DNA from: a virus
Direction: 5' to 3' (one strand)
IMG/VR virus record: IMGVR_UViG_3300038701_003016
Span: 1-64,000 of that record
DNA length: 64,000 bases
The notes beneath the pieces are model-generated. The model ran no database searches and was not told where the DNA came from. It worked only from the letters and a program-made list of their open reading frames with translations. Shown here in pieces: positions 13,408 through 23,237 of the stretch; position 1 is the stretch's first letter, and every line of letters starts with the position of its first letter. A program made the translations under genes and the position numbers.

Positions 13408-14706
13408 ATGGCTAAATTAGTTATTGAAAGACAAATTCCTAGGGCTTTTCAAGGGCTTTACAGACCAGCAAGATATAAAGTTTTCCATGGAGGAAGGGGC
13501 TCCGGGAAATCCCATTCTGTGGCTGACTATCTTATTTCTATGGGCGTAAAAAGACGCATGAGATTTTTATGTGCTCGGGAAATACAGAAATCACTTGCAA
13601 CTTCTGTCCATCAGCTTCTACAAGATAAAATAAAAGAACAGGGCTTAGAGCACGCCTATTCAGTTACTAAAGATGGTATTAGGGGTCCTAATGGAACTCA
13701 TTTTCTTTTCGCGGGTCTAAGATCAAATCCTGATAGTGTTAAATCGATGGAGGATTTAGATGGAGCTTGGATAGAAGAAGCAGACCGGTGTTCTCAAGCC
13801 TCTTTAGATTTATTAACTCCTACAATTCGTAAACCAGGCTCTGAATTAATATTCACATTCAATAGACAAAAGACGACTGATCCTGTCGATAAATTGTTTT
13901 TAGGAGGTACTCCTCCTCCCGACGCTATCATACAACAAGTAAACTGGCGAGACAATCCTTGGTTTCCTAAAGTACTATACGACGAAATGACGTGGCTTAA
14001 ATCTAGAGATAGAGATAAGTATTTGCATGTTTGGGAAGGGGCGCCTCTAAGCCGTTCAGAAGCGAAAGTGTTTCAAAATTGGATTGAAGATGATCTGGAT
14101 GGGCAAGTTCCTTCGGGAGTTCAACTGAGATACGGAGCAGATTGGGGATTTTCTGTTGATCCAACAGTACTAGTCGGAATGTATGTTTGGGATAGAACTA
14201 TTTATATAAGGCACGAAGCTTATAAAGTAAAATGCCGTATTGAAGAAACTCCTAGCTTATTTGCGGGCTCTGATGATAGAGCTCCTCAAAAATGGAAAAA
14301 TCCGTATAAACAAGGAGGCCCTAAACATAAAGGACTACCTAATGCAAGACGTACTAGAATAATAGCAGATAGTGCTCGCCCTGAAACAATAGCTTATATG
14401 AAAGATAGAGGGTTCAATATTCATAGAGCTATTAAAGGGCCTAATTCTGTTGAAGAAGGGGTAGAGTTTTTACAAAATTATGATATAGTTGTCCATCCAA
14501 GTTGCATTCATGTAAGAGATGAACTTGCTTCTTATGAGTATAAAACGGACCCATTAACAGAAGAAATATTATCAGAACTAGAAGACAAACATAATCATAC
14601 TATAGATGCTACTAGATATGCCCTAGAAGATTTAAGAAGATCGCGAGGAAGACCTGTTCCAGGAGTTTCTCTTCCAGGTATGGGCCCGAGGTTAATATCA
14701 AAATGA
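13408..14706 (+). CDS. terL: Terminase large subunit
   Basis: 432 aa. Walker A is GGRGSGKS at residues 28-35; Walker B and catalytic Glu are in DLDGAWIEEAD around 117-126. The C-terminal RNase H-like nuclease has acidic residues in GADWGF (Asp245), RIIADSARPE (Asp321) and NHTIDATRYALED near residue 400. It pumps DNA into the prohead and cuts it. The stop overlaps the next start by four bases. Confidence 0.95.
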   Translation: MAKLVIERQIPRAFQGLYRPARYKVFHGGRGSGKSHSVADYLISMGVKRRMRFLCAREIQKSLATSVHQLLQDKIKEQGLEHAYSVTKDGIRGPNGTHFLFAGLRSNPDSVKSMEDLDGAWIEEADRCSQASLDLLTPTIRKPGSELIFTFNRQKTTDPVDKLFLGGTPPPDAIIQQVNWRDNPWFPKVLYDEMTWLKSRDRDKYLHVWEGAPLSRSEAKVFQNWIEDDLDGQVPSGVQLRYGADWGFSVDPTVLVGMYVWDRTIYIRHEAYKVKCRIEETPSLFAGSDDRAPQKWKNPYKQGGPKHKGLPNARRTRIIADSARPETIAYMKDRGFNIHRAIKGPNSVEEGVEFLQNYDIVVHPSCIHVRDELASYEYKTDPLTEEILSELEDKHNHTIDATRYALEDLRRSRGRPVPGVSLPGMGPRLISK

Positions 14707-15047
14707 AAGTATTAGTTTGCGGAGGCCGGAAATTTGCCGACGATAAAAAATTATATGAAACACTAGATTGGTATAATGTTTTATATGGGCCTTTTTCGTC
14801 AGTTATACATGGAGCAGCTAACGGCGCAGATAGTTTAGCAGGATTATGGGCCGCTGAAAATAATATTTCAGTAACTTCATATAAAGCTGATTGGGAAGCT
14901 GATGGGGTACAAGCAGGCATGCTTAGAAACGGCCTTATGCTTCATGAAGAAAATCCAGATTTAGTTATTGCTTTCGAAGGGGGCCCTGGAACTAAAGATA
15001 TGGTACGCCGAGCTAAATTGAAAAGGTTAAAAGTAATAGAGCTTTGA
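14703..15047 (+). CDS. SLOG-type (DUF2493/YspA-like) protein
   Basis: 114 aa. VLVCGGRKFAD at the start, HGAANGADSLAGLWA in the middle and AFEGGPGTKDMVRRA near the end are the signatures of the SLOG nucleotide-binding Rossmann family. Such proteins are common in phages, and related SLOG proteins sense nucleotide messengers. No partner effector is seen next to it; it lies between terL and structural genes. Confidence 0.85.
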   Translation: MKVLVCGGRKFADDKKLYETLDWYNVLYGPFSSVIHGAANGADSLAGLWAAENNISVTSYKADWEADGVQAGMLRNGLMLHEENPDLVIAFEGGPGTKDMVRRAKLKRLKVIEL

Positions 15048-15105
15048 AGGTTTTAACATGCTTCCTTGACTATTATAGATTATATAAATAGAAAGGAATT
15101 ATACT

Positions 15106-15534
15106 ATGGAATTAAAAGCCGGTGAAAAATATTTATATGCTCCCTTAGATATTGCCCATGCAGATAGTGGGTTGACGGTTAAAAAACTTAGAGCCGAGGG
15201 CAATACTGAAGTTTTAAGAAATATAGAAGATAATCTACAAGGAGGCTTGAAAAAACTTACTGTAAATGGGGGCCAAGGAGATGGAGTTTCAGCTCTTGTA
15301 GAAGGCGAAATACTAACGGTAAAAGAAAGTGCAGCGGTAGCTATCGCCAACGATATTATCAAAGATGCTCAAAATAGATATAAAAAACCGCTTGCTAAAT
15401 TAACTCTTATTCAATTAAATGACGGAATAGAAGCTAGAGTTGTAGGCAGAGCTACCAGTGTCGGAGCTGTTATGGCTGAATTAGGGCGTCTGCAAAATCT
15501 AGCAATCTATAAAAGTAGAGTAAGGCGCCGTTAA
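15106..15534 (+). CDS. Hypothetical protein, 142 aa
   Basis: Soluble alpha/beta protein, AAAGGA ribosome site. Placed between terminase and portal, so a virion or assembly role is possible. No family recognised. Confidence 0.65.
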   Translation: MELKAGEKYLYAPLDIAHADSGLTVKKLRAEGNTEVLRNIEDNLQGGLKKLTVNGGQGDGVSALVEGEILTVKESAAVAIANDIIKDAQNRYKKPLAKLTLIQLNDGIEARVVGRATSVGAVMAELGRLQNLAIYKSRVRRR

Positions 15535-15607
15535 TCACTGTTGGTCAACATTAATTATATATCACGACATGTTACAGAGTAACTTATAATTTTGTGGGAG
15601 ACGGCAT

Positions 15608-17032
15608 ATGGCCGCTAAACCCCTTGAAACTTCTTTCGGGGCTCTTCTCGGCGGCATTCGCTCAAGTAGAGTTAAACCCACAGAGTCTTTAGGGCACCCT
15701 GGTACAGCAGTATATGGGGGGTATGTTATTGAAAGAGATAACGACCCAAAGCTAACCGGGGTAGAGCGTTACAGAACTTTTAGCGAAATATTAGCTAATT
15801 GTTCAGTAGCTGCTGCTGGAGTTAGGTATTTCTTAAATTTGACTGCCAAAGCAACATGGGCTTTTATACCTGCGGATCATCCAAGAGGGGAAGAGTTAGC
15901 AAAACTAGCTGAAGAAATGCTAACAAAAGACCCTGATACATCGTGGGCAAGAATTATACGAAGGGCTGCGATGTATAGATTTTATGGATTTTCTATACAG
16001 GAATGGACAGCTAAAAGAAGACCTGATGGCCTTTTGACTTTTTCCGATATTGCTCCACGAGCTCAAATGACTATTGAAAGATGGGATATTAATACTGATG
16101 GATCTATAAATGGGGTAACGCAACGAAATCCCCAGGACCAACAGGAAACATATTTACCTAGAGGAAAATTTCTATATTTAGTAGATGATAGTCTCAATGA
16201 TGATCCTACTGGTCTAGGCCTATTTAGGCATATTGTTAAACCAGTAAGAGCTCTATTTAGATATGAGCAGCTTGAAGGCTTTGGATTTGAAAGCGATCTA
16301 AGAGGAATTCCAGTAGGTAAAGCTCCTTATTCTGAGATACGCCAACAAGTATTAGATGGAAAAATAACAGAAGCTGAAGGCAAACAGGCTGTAGCGGCTT
16401 TAGAGGCCTTTATAGAAAAACATATAAAAAATCCAGAATTAGGGTTGTTATTGGATAGTGAGCCTTTTGCTTCTACAGATGAAGCAACTAGGCCTTCTTC
16501 AATACCAAAATACGAAGTAGAGCTTTTAAAAGGGAGTCCTACAGGGCTACCTGATATTGCTAAAGCTATTGATAGAATAAATAAAGAAATAGCTAGAGTT
16601 TTAGGGGTAGAGGCTATAATTTTGGGGGACGGAAATGCAGGTTCTAACGCTCTAAGCCAAGATAAGACAAATCAGTTTTCGTTAACGGTAGACTCTACTT
16701 TAGCGGAATTAGCCGATAGTGTATCGAAAGATTTATTAGAGGTTTTATGGAATTTAAATGGCTGGCCTGAAGAAGCTATGCCTGAATTAAAGCCTGAAGC
16801 GGTACAATATAGAGATATTGAACAAATCACTATAGCTCTTAGAAATATGGCAAATTCCGGAGCAATACTGGCTCCTGAGGATCCTGCTATAAATGAAGTA
16901 AGAGCTTTGATAGGACTTAGCCCTGCTGATGAGCTAACTAGAGATGAAGATGCTTCTTTGTTACCAGCAGACAATGGTCAAGAGGAGGTAGATGAAGACG
17001 AAAAAATAGACCTTGAAGAAGGGGATAGTTAA
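15608..17032 (+). CDS. Portal protein (DUF935-like)
   Basis: 474 aa. YRTFSEILANCSVAAAGVRYFLNLTAKA and the later GRAMEL-like stretch with NKEIARVLGVEAIILGDGNAGSNA resemble Mu gp29/DUF935 portals. Acidic C-terminal tail. It forms the dodecameric DNA channel at the capsid vertex and docks the terminase. Genome position right after terL fits. Confidence 0.85.
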   Translation: MAAKPLETSFGALLGGIRSSRVKPTESLGHPGTAVYGGYVIERDNDPKLTGVERYRTFSEILANCSVAAAGVRYFLNLTAKATWAFIPADHPRGEELAKLAEEMLTKDPDTSWARIIRRAAMYRFYGFSIQEWTAKRRPDGLLTFSDIAPRAQMTIERWDINTDGSINGVTQRNPQDQQETYLPRGKFLYLVDDSLNDDPTGLGLFRHIVKPVRALFRYEQLEGFGFESDLRGIPVGKAPYSEIRQQVLDGKITEAEGKQAVAALEAFIEKHIKNPELGLLLDSEPFASTDEATRPSSIPKYEVELLKGSPTGLPDIAKAIDRINKEIARVLGVEAIILGDGNAGSNALSQDKTNQFSLTVDSTLAELADSVSKDLLEVLWNLNGWPEEAMPELKPEAVQYRDIEQITIALRNMANSGAILAPEDPAINEVRALIGLSPADELTRDEDASLLPADNGQEEVDEDEKIDLEEGDS

Positions 17033-17623
17033 ATGCCTAATAGAACTCGAATAGTTGACCAAAACGGGAGGCCAATGTGGATAGAAGCATCAGGCTTAAT
17101 GGGAACAGTGACTGCTGAAGAGTTTGCTACTCAACAAGGATGGGTATTTGAAACAAATGCTTCAGTACAGACTTTAGCTGATGGAGCTACTTTCGATTTA
17201 GCGCTATCAGTAGCAGATATTCCTGAGGACCCTGGAGATACTTTTGCTTTAGGCATAGCGGGCAAATTTGTAACAACAAGACAAGCAGAAGTAGAAGTAT
17301 ATTTAGGAACCCAGTTTACTGGAGGAACAAGTATAGCAGTGACTAATAGAAATACTATATCGGCTAATACTTCAAATGTATCCGCGGTAACTAATCCTAC
17401 AATATCAGACCTAGGAACTTTATATCATTTAGATTTAATACCAGGAACTGCTAGCAGTGGGGGCCCCCCTTCTTCTATAGGAGATAGTATCAGTGACTCA
17501 AGAAGAGTAGTAGGAACTCCAGAAGCTATATTAACTCGTATTACTAATACATCCGGGGAGAGCATGTCCGTTTTAATTCAAAAATCTTGGATAGAGCGCA
17601 AATTAGGGGAAACGGTTATATGA
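17033..17623 (+). CDS. Putative virion protein, 196 aa
   Basis: Beta-rich, Ser/Thr-rich (VEVYLGTQFTGGTSIAVTNRN), without cysteine and begins immediately after the portal stop. Composition and place suggest a head or decoration protein, but no family is recognised. Confidence 0.6.
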   Translation: MPNRTRIVDQNGRPMWIEASGLMGTVTAEEFATQQGWVFETNASVQTLADGATFDLALSVADIPEDPGDTFALGIAGKFVTTRQAEVEVYLGTQFTGGTSIAVTNRNTISANTSNVSAVTNPTISDLGTLYHLDLIPGTASSGGPPSSIGDSISDSRRVVGTPEAILTRITNTSGESMSVLIQKSWIERKLGETVI

Positions 17624-18186
17624 GTATTTCCACAATTACAATTAACAGTGTCGATTATACTTCCTATGCTTCAGTTATAGAAGCTAATGAATATTTAGCA
17701 GTCGATCCTGTTCGTATGTCTCAATGGGATACATTGGATGCTGACCAAAAAGGCTCAAACTTAGTAGCCGCCACGCGTAGGCTAGACCAATTAAATTGGG
17801 AAGGACTTAAAGTAGCCCCTTCTCAAGAAAATGCATGGCCTAGATCAGGAGTAACTGATAAAGAGGGAAATCCAGTTTCTTCTACGGGAGTTCCTTTAGA
17901 TTTAGAAAACGCCTGTATTTTATTGGCAGGTTCTATTGCGTTAGATAGCGCGGCCTCTCAAGCGGGAGGTAGCGGGTCTAATATTAAATCAGTAGGAGCT
18001 GGCTCGGCAAGAGTAGATTTCTTTAGACCTACAGACGGAGTAGCTTTATCTGATGAAACCGCGTTTAGCCTTGTTCAACAATATATAGGGTCTCCTACAG
18101 GGCTTTTCGGAACTGCAACCGGAACTTCTTCTAAATCAGAATTTTGTGATAAAGGGGCGCCGAGGCTAAATGAAGGATATCCCTAA
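17620..18186 (+). CDS. Head-tail adaptor, DnaT-like family
   Basis: 188 aa from ATG 17620, chosen because AGGGGA lies nine bases upstream and the start overlaps the previous stop (ATGA). SYASVIEANEYLA, ATRRLDQLNWEG and ENACILLAGSIALD match phage proteins annotated as DnaT-like, which sit at the head-tail adaptor (gp6-like) position. The label does not imply replication activity. Confidence 0.75.
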   Translation: MSISTITINSVDYTSYASVIEANEYLAVDPVRMSQWDTLDADQKGSNLVAATRRLDQLNWEGLKVAPSQENAWPRSGVTDKEGNPVSSTGVPLDLENACILLAGSIALDSAASQAGGSGSNIKSVGAGSARVDFFRPTDGVALSDETAFSLVQQYIGSPTGLFGTATGTSSKSEFCDKGAPRLNEGYP

Positions 18187-18563
18187 TGCCTAATCTATTT
18201 GGACTGGATATTGCTAAATTAGTGAATGATACTATACAAAAAGCTGGCGGAGTTTTAGACGGTACCTTGTCAAAAGTAGTAAATGGGGCTAGGGCTCCTG
18301 GGGATATAACAGCAGGTCCCTCCACTACAGTAACTGAATATAGCTTTAAGGGGTTTATTGAAAATAAAACTGAAGTTCGTCGTTCGGGAACCCTAGTAGC
18401 TTCAGGCGGTAAATTTGTTTCTATGCTAGGAGGTTCATTACCGTCTGGTATAGAACCTATGACTGGCGACTTGGTTACTATAGAAAATATAGAATATAAA
18501 ATAATAGAAGTTGCCGAAAGAGACCCCGCAGCAGCTTTATATGTTTTAAGGGTAGAAGTATAA
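18186..18563 (+). CDS. Head-tail joining/closure protein
   Basis: 125 aa. The small beta-barrel pattern (GDLVTIENIEYKIIEVAERDPAAALYVLRVEV) and its place between adaptor and minor head protein match head-closure proteins of siphophages. Starts at the last base of the preceding stop. Confidence 0.65.
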   Translation: MPNLFGLDIAKLVNDTIQKAGGVLDGTLSKVVNGARAPGDITAGPSTTVTEYSFKGFIENKTEVRRSGTLVASGGKFVSMLGGSLPSGIEPMTGDLVTIENIEYKIIEVAERDPAAALYVLRVEV

Positions 18564-19540
18564 TGCCTGTTCAACCTGGAGGAGCTATTGATCCAGCTAG
18601 TCGTATAGAAGCTATATTAAATAGGCAAGAGAGATTATTCAGGCAATCTTTTGAAACGGCTATTTCTAATATAAAAGATGCTAATACTCTATCTATTTTA
18701 GCAGATTTATTAGAGCAAGGGCGCTTTGAAGAAGCTATTATAGCTTTGGATGCAGCAGCCGTTGCTTTAGGGGGTGTTTATGGAGCTGCGGTTTCTGAAG
18801 CAGCTCGAGATACTGCTAGATTTCTCTCCGAAGTCTTAACTGTTAGCGTTTCTTTTGACCAAACTAATATTAGAGCAGTACAAGCTATACAACGTAATTC
18901 TTTAAGGTTAATTAGAGAATTTAGCTCTGAGCAAAGATTGGTGCTTAGACAAGCACTCCAAGATGGTATAACTAGAGGATTAAACCCTATAGATCAAGCT
19001 AGAAATTTTAGGTCTTCTGTAGGATTAACCCAAAGGCAATTGAGATCCGTTGAAAATTACAGGGCTCTTTTAACTACTTCTCGGCTAGATGGTTTACCTT
19101 CTACGCAAGCCTTAAATAGAGCTTTGAGAGATGGGCGTTTTGACAGAACTATCAGAAGCGCTATACAAAATGAAAATCCTTTAAGGCCTGAACAAGTAGA
19201 AAGAATAGTTAATAGATATAAAGAAAGATTAATAAAACATAGAGCGGAGGTTATTGGCAGAACTGAAGCTTTACGGTCAGCCCATGAAGGTACCGAAGAA
19301 ATGTACCGTCAAGCTATAGACACTGGCCAAATAAATCCGGAGCAACTTAGAAGAAAATGGGTTACTGCTGGAGATGAACGTGTTCGCACTTCGCATTCAA
19401 AACTTAATGGTCAGGTAAAAGGCATAGATGAACCGTGGGAAGCAGACAGCGGAACTTTGCGTTTTCCAGGTGATCCTTTAGCCCCCGCTTCAGAAACTAT
19501 CCAGTGTAGATGTGTATTAAGTACTACTATAGAAGGTTAA
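18563..19540 (+). CDS. Minor head protein, Mu gpF/SPP1 gp7-like
   Basis: 325 aa. The C-terminal 90 residues hold the conserved head-morphogenesis domain: RAEVIGRTEALRSAHEG, WVTAGDERVRTSHSKLNGQ and ETIQCRCVL. Proteins of this family enter the prohead with the portal and may accompany DNA ejection. Helical N-terminal half. Confidence 0.9.
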   Translation: MPVQPGGAIDPASRIEAILNRQERLFRQSFETAISNIKDANTLSILADLLEQGRFEEAIIALDAAAVALGGVYGAAVSEAARDTARFLSEVLTVSVSFDQTNIRAVQAIQRNSLRLIREFSSEQRLVLRQALQDGITRGLNPIDQARNFRSSVGLTQRQLRSVENYRALLTTSRLDGLPSTQALNRALRDGRFDRTIRSAIQNENPLRPEQVERIVNRYKERLIKHRAEVIGRTEALRSAHEGTEEMYRQAIDTGQINPEQLRRKWVTAGDERVRTSHSKLNGQVKGIDEPWEADSGTLRFPGDPLAPASETIQCRCVLSTTIEG

Positions 19541-19606
19541 TAGTAATGGTACCCCAATATTTTTAATGGCGGTATCCTAACAATTAATTAACTATAGGAG
19601 ATATAC

Positions 19607-20344
19607 ATGGCTGAGCGCCTTTATATACCTTTAGAAGTTAGAAATACTGTAATAAAAGGTATAGAACTTCAAAGAAGGTTTAATAGAGATTTGCTTTATG
19701 GAAAAAGTGTATCTACAACTGAAATTCTTAAGCTAGCTGCAAATTTACTTGCAAATTCATATATAGATAATGAAAATGCAAATTTGCTATATAAATTTTT
19801 CAAAGACATTCCAAACATAGATAATGTAGCCAAAAAAGAAAACGGAAAACCGACTTCAGAGGTTATCAAATGGTTTTTACATGGCGGCAAAGCTGGTAAA
19901 CAGTGGATAGATAGCGTATATGTAAATAAAGAAATCCCGGCAGAAAACCAAGTCTCTATAGAGGTAGATGTACAAAAAGTAGATAGAGAGCTTGGGATAG
20001 TATTCGGATATGCTATTGTTTGTAAGATAGGAAATGAGGACTATTTTGATACTCAGGGAGATCATATACCTGAGCAGTCTATGTTAGAAGCCACTTCAGA
20101 TTTTATGTCGGGTGAGAGAACGGCTAAAGTTATGCATGCAGGAGAGCCTGCAGGACAAGTAGTGTACGGATTTCCATTAACACATGAAATAGCTAAGGCT
20201 TTAGATATTGAAGTCAATAAATCTGGATTTATAGTCGGTATGAAGCCGGATAGTTCTGAAGTGCTAAATAAATTTGCTACTGGGGAATTTACTGGATTTT
20301 CAATTGGCGGTAGGCGCCTAAAAGATACGGAGATTAGCGCATGA
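19607..20344 (+). CDS. Prohead protease, XkdF-like
   Basis: 245 aa. Residues about 130-240 match the XkdF-like serine-protease domain: VFGYAIVCKIGNEDYFDTQG, HAGEPAGQVVYGFPLT, GFIVGMKPD and GEFTGFSIGG. The N-terminal 110 residues are extra and unrecognised. It would cleave scaffold and capsid during maturation. Overlaps the scaffold gene by four bases. Confidence 0.85.
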   Translation: MAERLYIPLEVRNTVIKGIELQRRFNRDLLYGKSVSTTEILKLAANLLANSYIDNENANLLYKFFKDIPNIDNVAKKENGKPTSEVIKWFLHGGKAGKQWIDSVYVNKEIPAENQVSIEVDVQKVDRELGIVFGYAIVCKIGNEDYFDTQGDHIPEQSMLEATSDFMSGERTAKVMHAGEPAGQVVYGFPLTHEIAKALDIEVNKSGFIVGMKPDSSEVLNKFATGEFTGFSIGGRRLKDTEISA

Positions 20345-21567
20345 CTAAATACTTAGGTAGAAGGCGCCGAATGGATAAGTTTTCTTTAAACGAAGTTAGC
20401 TTTGTAACAGTACCGGCTCAAACTCCTGCGTTAGCTGATATTCAAAAAGCAGATTTGGATATTCTACTAGATGAAAATACAGTTGTAAATACTGAAAAAG
20501 CAGGGGATTTAGTTTCCCTCTTTACTTCTATTGAAGACGGGCATCAACATGGAGTGTCAGTAGAAGAAGATTGTGAAGGCCTAAGAATATTTGTTCATTG
20601 GGCTTCTTCTGAAGATGATACAACAGGCAGTCACGATCATCAGATAACAAGAACTATAGATGGTCAATATGTACTCAGTGAAAATCATGGCCATAGCCAT
20701 ACTATAGATCAAGCCTCTATTGTAAATATACTGATGGCAATTATGGCAAAATATGAAAAAACTTCAGATTTGGGCACTCCCAAATTGAAAGAAGGAGGCC
20801 TTGAGCTCGCAAGCCTTCCTGAGATTGTCAAGGCGAGCAAAAGCGATAGTAGCAAGGAGGTCCCAATGGACGAAGAACTTAAAAAAGCACTGGAGAAAGT
20901 TGAAACTCTTCAGGCCGAATTAGCTAAATCTACAGCAATTAATTCAATGACTGATGTGCATAAACAGTATTTTGATAGCCTCGATGAAAGCATTGAGGAT
21001 GATCTACGTAAATCGTTTATCGAAGCTTCTACGGAACAACGAGACGTAGTTGTAAAAGAAGCTCAAGCTAAAATCGAAAAAGCAAAAGAAGTAGTATATA
21101 CAGCCGTAGATGGCACTGAATATACCAAAGCGGATGATCCTCGCCTTGTAAAAATGGCTAAAGATCGCGATGAAGATCGTAAAGAGCATATTCTTTTGCA
21201 AAAAGCAGCTGAAGATGCTGAAATCACAAAGCAAGCTGAAACTGAATTAGCTAATTTACCTGGTGACTTAGAAGTGCGTAAAGCTTTGGTAAAATCTGTA
21301 AATTCCATTGAAGATGCGGATACACGGCAAAAAGCTTTGGATGCTCTAAAAGCTCATAATGCTAAATTACATACCGCTTTTGAAACAGTAGGAGCTGCGG
21401 GCACTGTAAACATTGAGAAGGCTATTGCTGATAAACAAGCAGCAGCAGATAAACTCGATGAATTGGCTAAAGCAAGAGCAGCTGAAAAAGGCGAAAATTT
21501 CTATGACGCCTATGCAAAAGTATCTGAAGATAATCCAGAATTAAGAACTAAAGCCGTTAATGGCTAA
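20341..21567 (+). CDS. Head assembly protein with C-terminal scaffold domain
   Basis: 408 aa. The N-terminal part (KFSLNEVSFVTVPAQTPA) resembles XkdF-linked sequences, followed by a histidine-rich segment (HQHGVSV, HDHQITR, HGHSHT, about 73-120) that could bind metal. From residue 176 the protein is a highly charged coiled coil typical of scaffolds. An internal start with a strong ribosome site can produce that half alone. The histidine cluster between protease and scaffold is unusual. Confidence 0.8.
   Translation: MTKYLGRRRRMDKFSLNEVSFVTVPAQTPALADIQKADLDILLDENTVVNTEKAGDLVSLFTSIEDGHQHGVSVEEDCEGLRIFVHWASSEDDTTGSHDHQITRTIDGQYVLSENHGHSHTIDQASIVNILMAIMAKYEKTSDLGTPKLKEGGLELASLPEIVKASKSDSSKEVPMDEELKKALEKVETLQAELAKSTAINSMTDVHKQYFDSLDESIEDDLRKSFIEASTEQRDVVVKEAQAKIEKAKEVVYTAVDGTEYTKADDPRLVKMAKDRDEDRKEHILLQKAAEDAEITKQAETELANLPGDLEVRKALVKSVNSIEDADTRQKALDALKAHNAKLHTAFETVGAAGTVNIEKAIADKQAAADKLDELAKARAAEKGENFYDAYAKVSEDNPELRTKAVNG
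20866..21567 (+). CDS. Internally initiated scaffold protein
   Basis: ATG 20866 is in frame and preceded at five bases by AAGGAGG, the best ribosome site in the region. The 233-aa product begins MDEELKKALEKVETL and is helical and charged throughout, like lambda Nu3, which is likewise expressed from inside a longer gene. It would template capsid assembly and then be cleaved or expelled. Confidence 0.75.
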   Translation: MDEELKKALEKVETLQAELAKSTAINSMTDVHKQYFDSLDESIEDDLRKSFIEASTEQRDVVVKEAQAKIEKAKEVVYTAVDGTEYTKADDPRLVKMAKDRDEDRKEHILLQKAAEDAEITKQAETELANLPGDLEVRKALVKSVNSIEDADTRQKALDALKAHNAKLHTAFETVGAAGTVNIEKAIADKQAAADKLDELAKARAAEKGENFYDAYAKVSEDNPELRTKAVNG

Positions 21568-21622
21568 TAGTGGGCTGGCTCACTATATAGACAGCTAAAA
21601 AATTTAAGTTAGGAGAACTATA

Positions 21623-22066
21623 ATGGCTTATGAAGCAGTCCACGCCATTTCTTTAGAAGTAATAGCTGCATCCGCAGATATTCCTCAACGGCGTTTTGTG
21701 ACTTTTGAGACTACTAATGGCTTACAACTTCCAGCGGATGTTGGTCAAGGCGTTAACTTGATCGGAGTAACTTTAGAAGGTTATGATGATAGTGAAGCAG
21801 ATGCAGGTAATGGGACAACTGTTATTCCCGTTGCTATGCTAAATGGGTCCGGCAAACTGGAAGCAGAAGCCGGAGCCGCTATTGCAGTAGGCGATCTTTT
21901 GATTGTTGGCAATGATGGTCGGCCAATCCCTTCTACAACTACCGCAGGAGGCACAGTTCCAGCTGGGAATTATAGAGAGATTGGAATTGCAGTTTCAGCT
22001 ACAGGAGCTGCTGCTGAAGTGGTAACTTTTGTGCCTATTACAGGCCCTGTAGTAACAACTGCATAA
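21623..22066 (+). CDS. Capsid decoration protein (DUF2190-like)
   Basis: 147 aa, beta-rich and small-residue-rich (NGSGKLEAEAGAAIAVGDLLIVG). Its pattern and place immediately before the major capsid gene match DUF2190-type capsid cement proteins that stabilise the expanded head. Confidence 0.75.
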   Translation: MAYEAVHAISLEVIAASADIPQRRFVTFETTNGLQLPADVGQGVNLIGVTLEGYDDSEADAGNGTTVIPVAMLNGSGKLEAEAGAAIAVGDLLIVGNDGRPIPSTTTAGGTVPAGNYREIGIAVSATGAAAEVVTFVPITGPVVTTA

Positions 22067-22107
22067 CCCGCAAACGTATAAACACTAATTAAAGGAGATT
22101 AGGTAAA

Positions 22108-23097
22108 ATGCCTATGGTAACAAATCCAACAGCGGGTGACGTACATGTTAATAGACCGCTGACTAATTTTTCTCAAAAATTCTTGCAAGATGCAGAATTT
22201 TTTATTGGTACTCGGGCAGTTCCGAACCTGCCTGTCGCCAAACAGTCTGATCTGTATTATGTCTTTGATCGCGCTGATTTTTATCGGGACGAAGCAAAAG
22301 AAAGAGCAGATGGGACTGAAACTGAAGGTAGTGGGTTTAACTTGTCTACCAATCCTTATTTTGCTAGGGTATACGGTTTTCACAAAGACGTAACAGACCG
22401 TCAGCGTGCTAACCAAGATGACCAAGTAAAATTGGATGAGTCCGCTACTCAATTTGTGACTACGAAAATGCTTATTAGGCGTGAACGCTTATTTGCAGAC
22501 GCCTATATGCAGGATAATATCTGGTTTAATGGTGGAACGTCTGCTACTACAGGCGAAGATGTAACCTGGGGCGCAGCAAGTTCGGACCCTATTTCAGATG
22601 TTCGCGATGCTATTCGGGGCGTACATCAACGTACAGGCTATCGTCCTAATAAAATGATAATTGGGCGTCAAGGCTACGATACTCTTTTGGATAATGATGA
22701 AATTTTGTCACGTATTACTGGTGGATCAACAGTTTCTCAGCCTGCAAAAGTTGTACGTACTTTGATTGCTCAGCTGTTTGAGTTAGATGAAATTTTCGTT
22801 ATGGACAGTGTATTTAATTCAGCAAATGAAGGTGCTGCAGAAAATACTCAGTTTGTATTAGCGGACCAGGCTTTGTTGTATTATGCTCCGAACTCAGTTG
22901 GATTAGAAGAGCCTACCGCAGCAGTCCAATTTTCTTGGACGGGCCTAATTGGCAGCACAAATAACGGCGTTAGAATTAAACGTTTCCGTGTGGAAACAAA
23001 AGCTTCTGACCGTATTGAAGCTGAAATGGCCTTTGATTATCGGGTACCTTCTGGGGTACTTGGTCACTTGTTTAAAGATGTGAGTGACGCTTCTTGA
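22108..23097 (+). CDS. Major capsid protein
   Basis: 329 aa. The sequence (NFSQKFLQDAEFFIGTRAVPNL, an E-loop-like charged region, RTGYRPNKMIIGRQGYDTLL and the C-terminal KRFRVETKASDRIEAEMAFDYR) is typical of HK97-fold capsids of this size. AAAGGAG ribosome site and less A+T-biased codons suggest high expression. Confidence 0.9.
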   Translation: MPMVTNPTAGDVHVNRPLTNFSQKFLQDAEFFIGTRAVPNLPVAKQSDLYYVFDRADFYRDEAKERADGTETEGSGFNLSTNPYFARVYGFHKDVTDRQRANQDDQVKLDESATQFVTTKMLIRRERLFADAYMQDNIWFNGGTSATTGEDVTWGAASSDPISDVRDAIRGVHQRTGYRPNKMIIGRQGYDTLLDNDEILSRITGGSTVSQPAKVVRTLIAQLFELDEIFVMDSVFNSANEGAAENTQFVLADQALLYYAPNSVGLEEPTAAVQFSWTGLIGSTNNGVRIKRFRVETKASDRIEAEMAFDYRVPSGVLGHLFKDVSDAS

Positions 23098-23118
23098 GCA
23101 ACTCTAAAGCCTTTTAAT

Positions 23119-23200
23119 AATGTGTTATTATCTTTAAGGCCTTTAGAAACACCTACTATTGAGCCTCGGTTTATATTTATATAGGCCGAGGCTGAATAGG
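23119..23200 (+). other. Two mRNA hairpins after the capsid gene
   Basis: AATAA-TGTG-TTATT inside AAGCC..GGCTT-like flanks (about 23109-23147) is followed by a strong stem, AGCCTCGG with CCGAGGCT (about 23162-23193), extended by CCTA/TAGG. Neither has a T run, so they are more likely mRNA stabilisers or processing sites than terminators. Confidence 0.5.
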
Positions 23201-23237
23201 TAGAAAAGCCTGTTAATTTTAAAAATAGGAGCTAATC

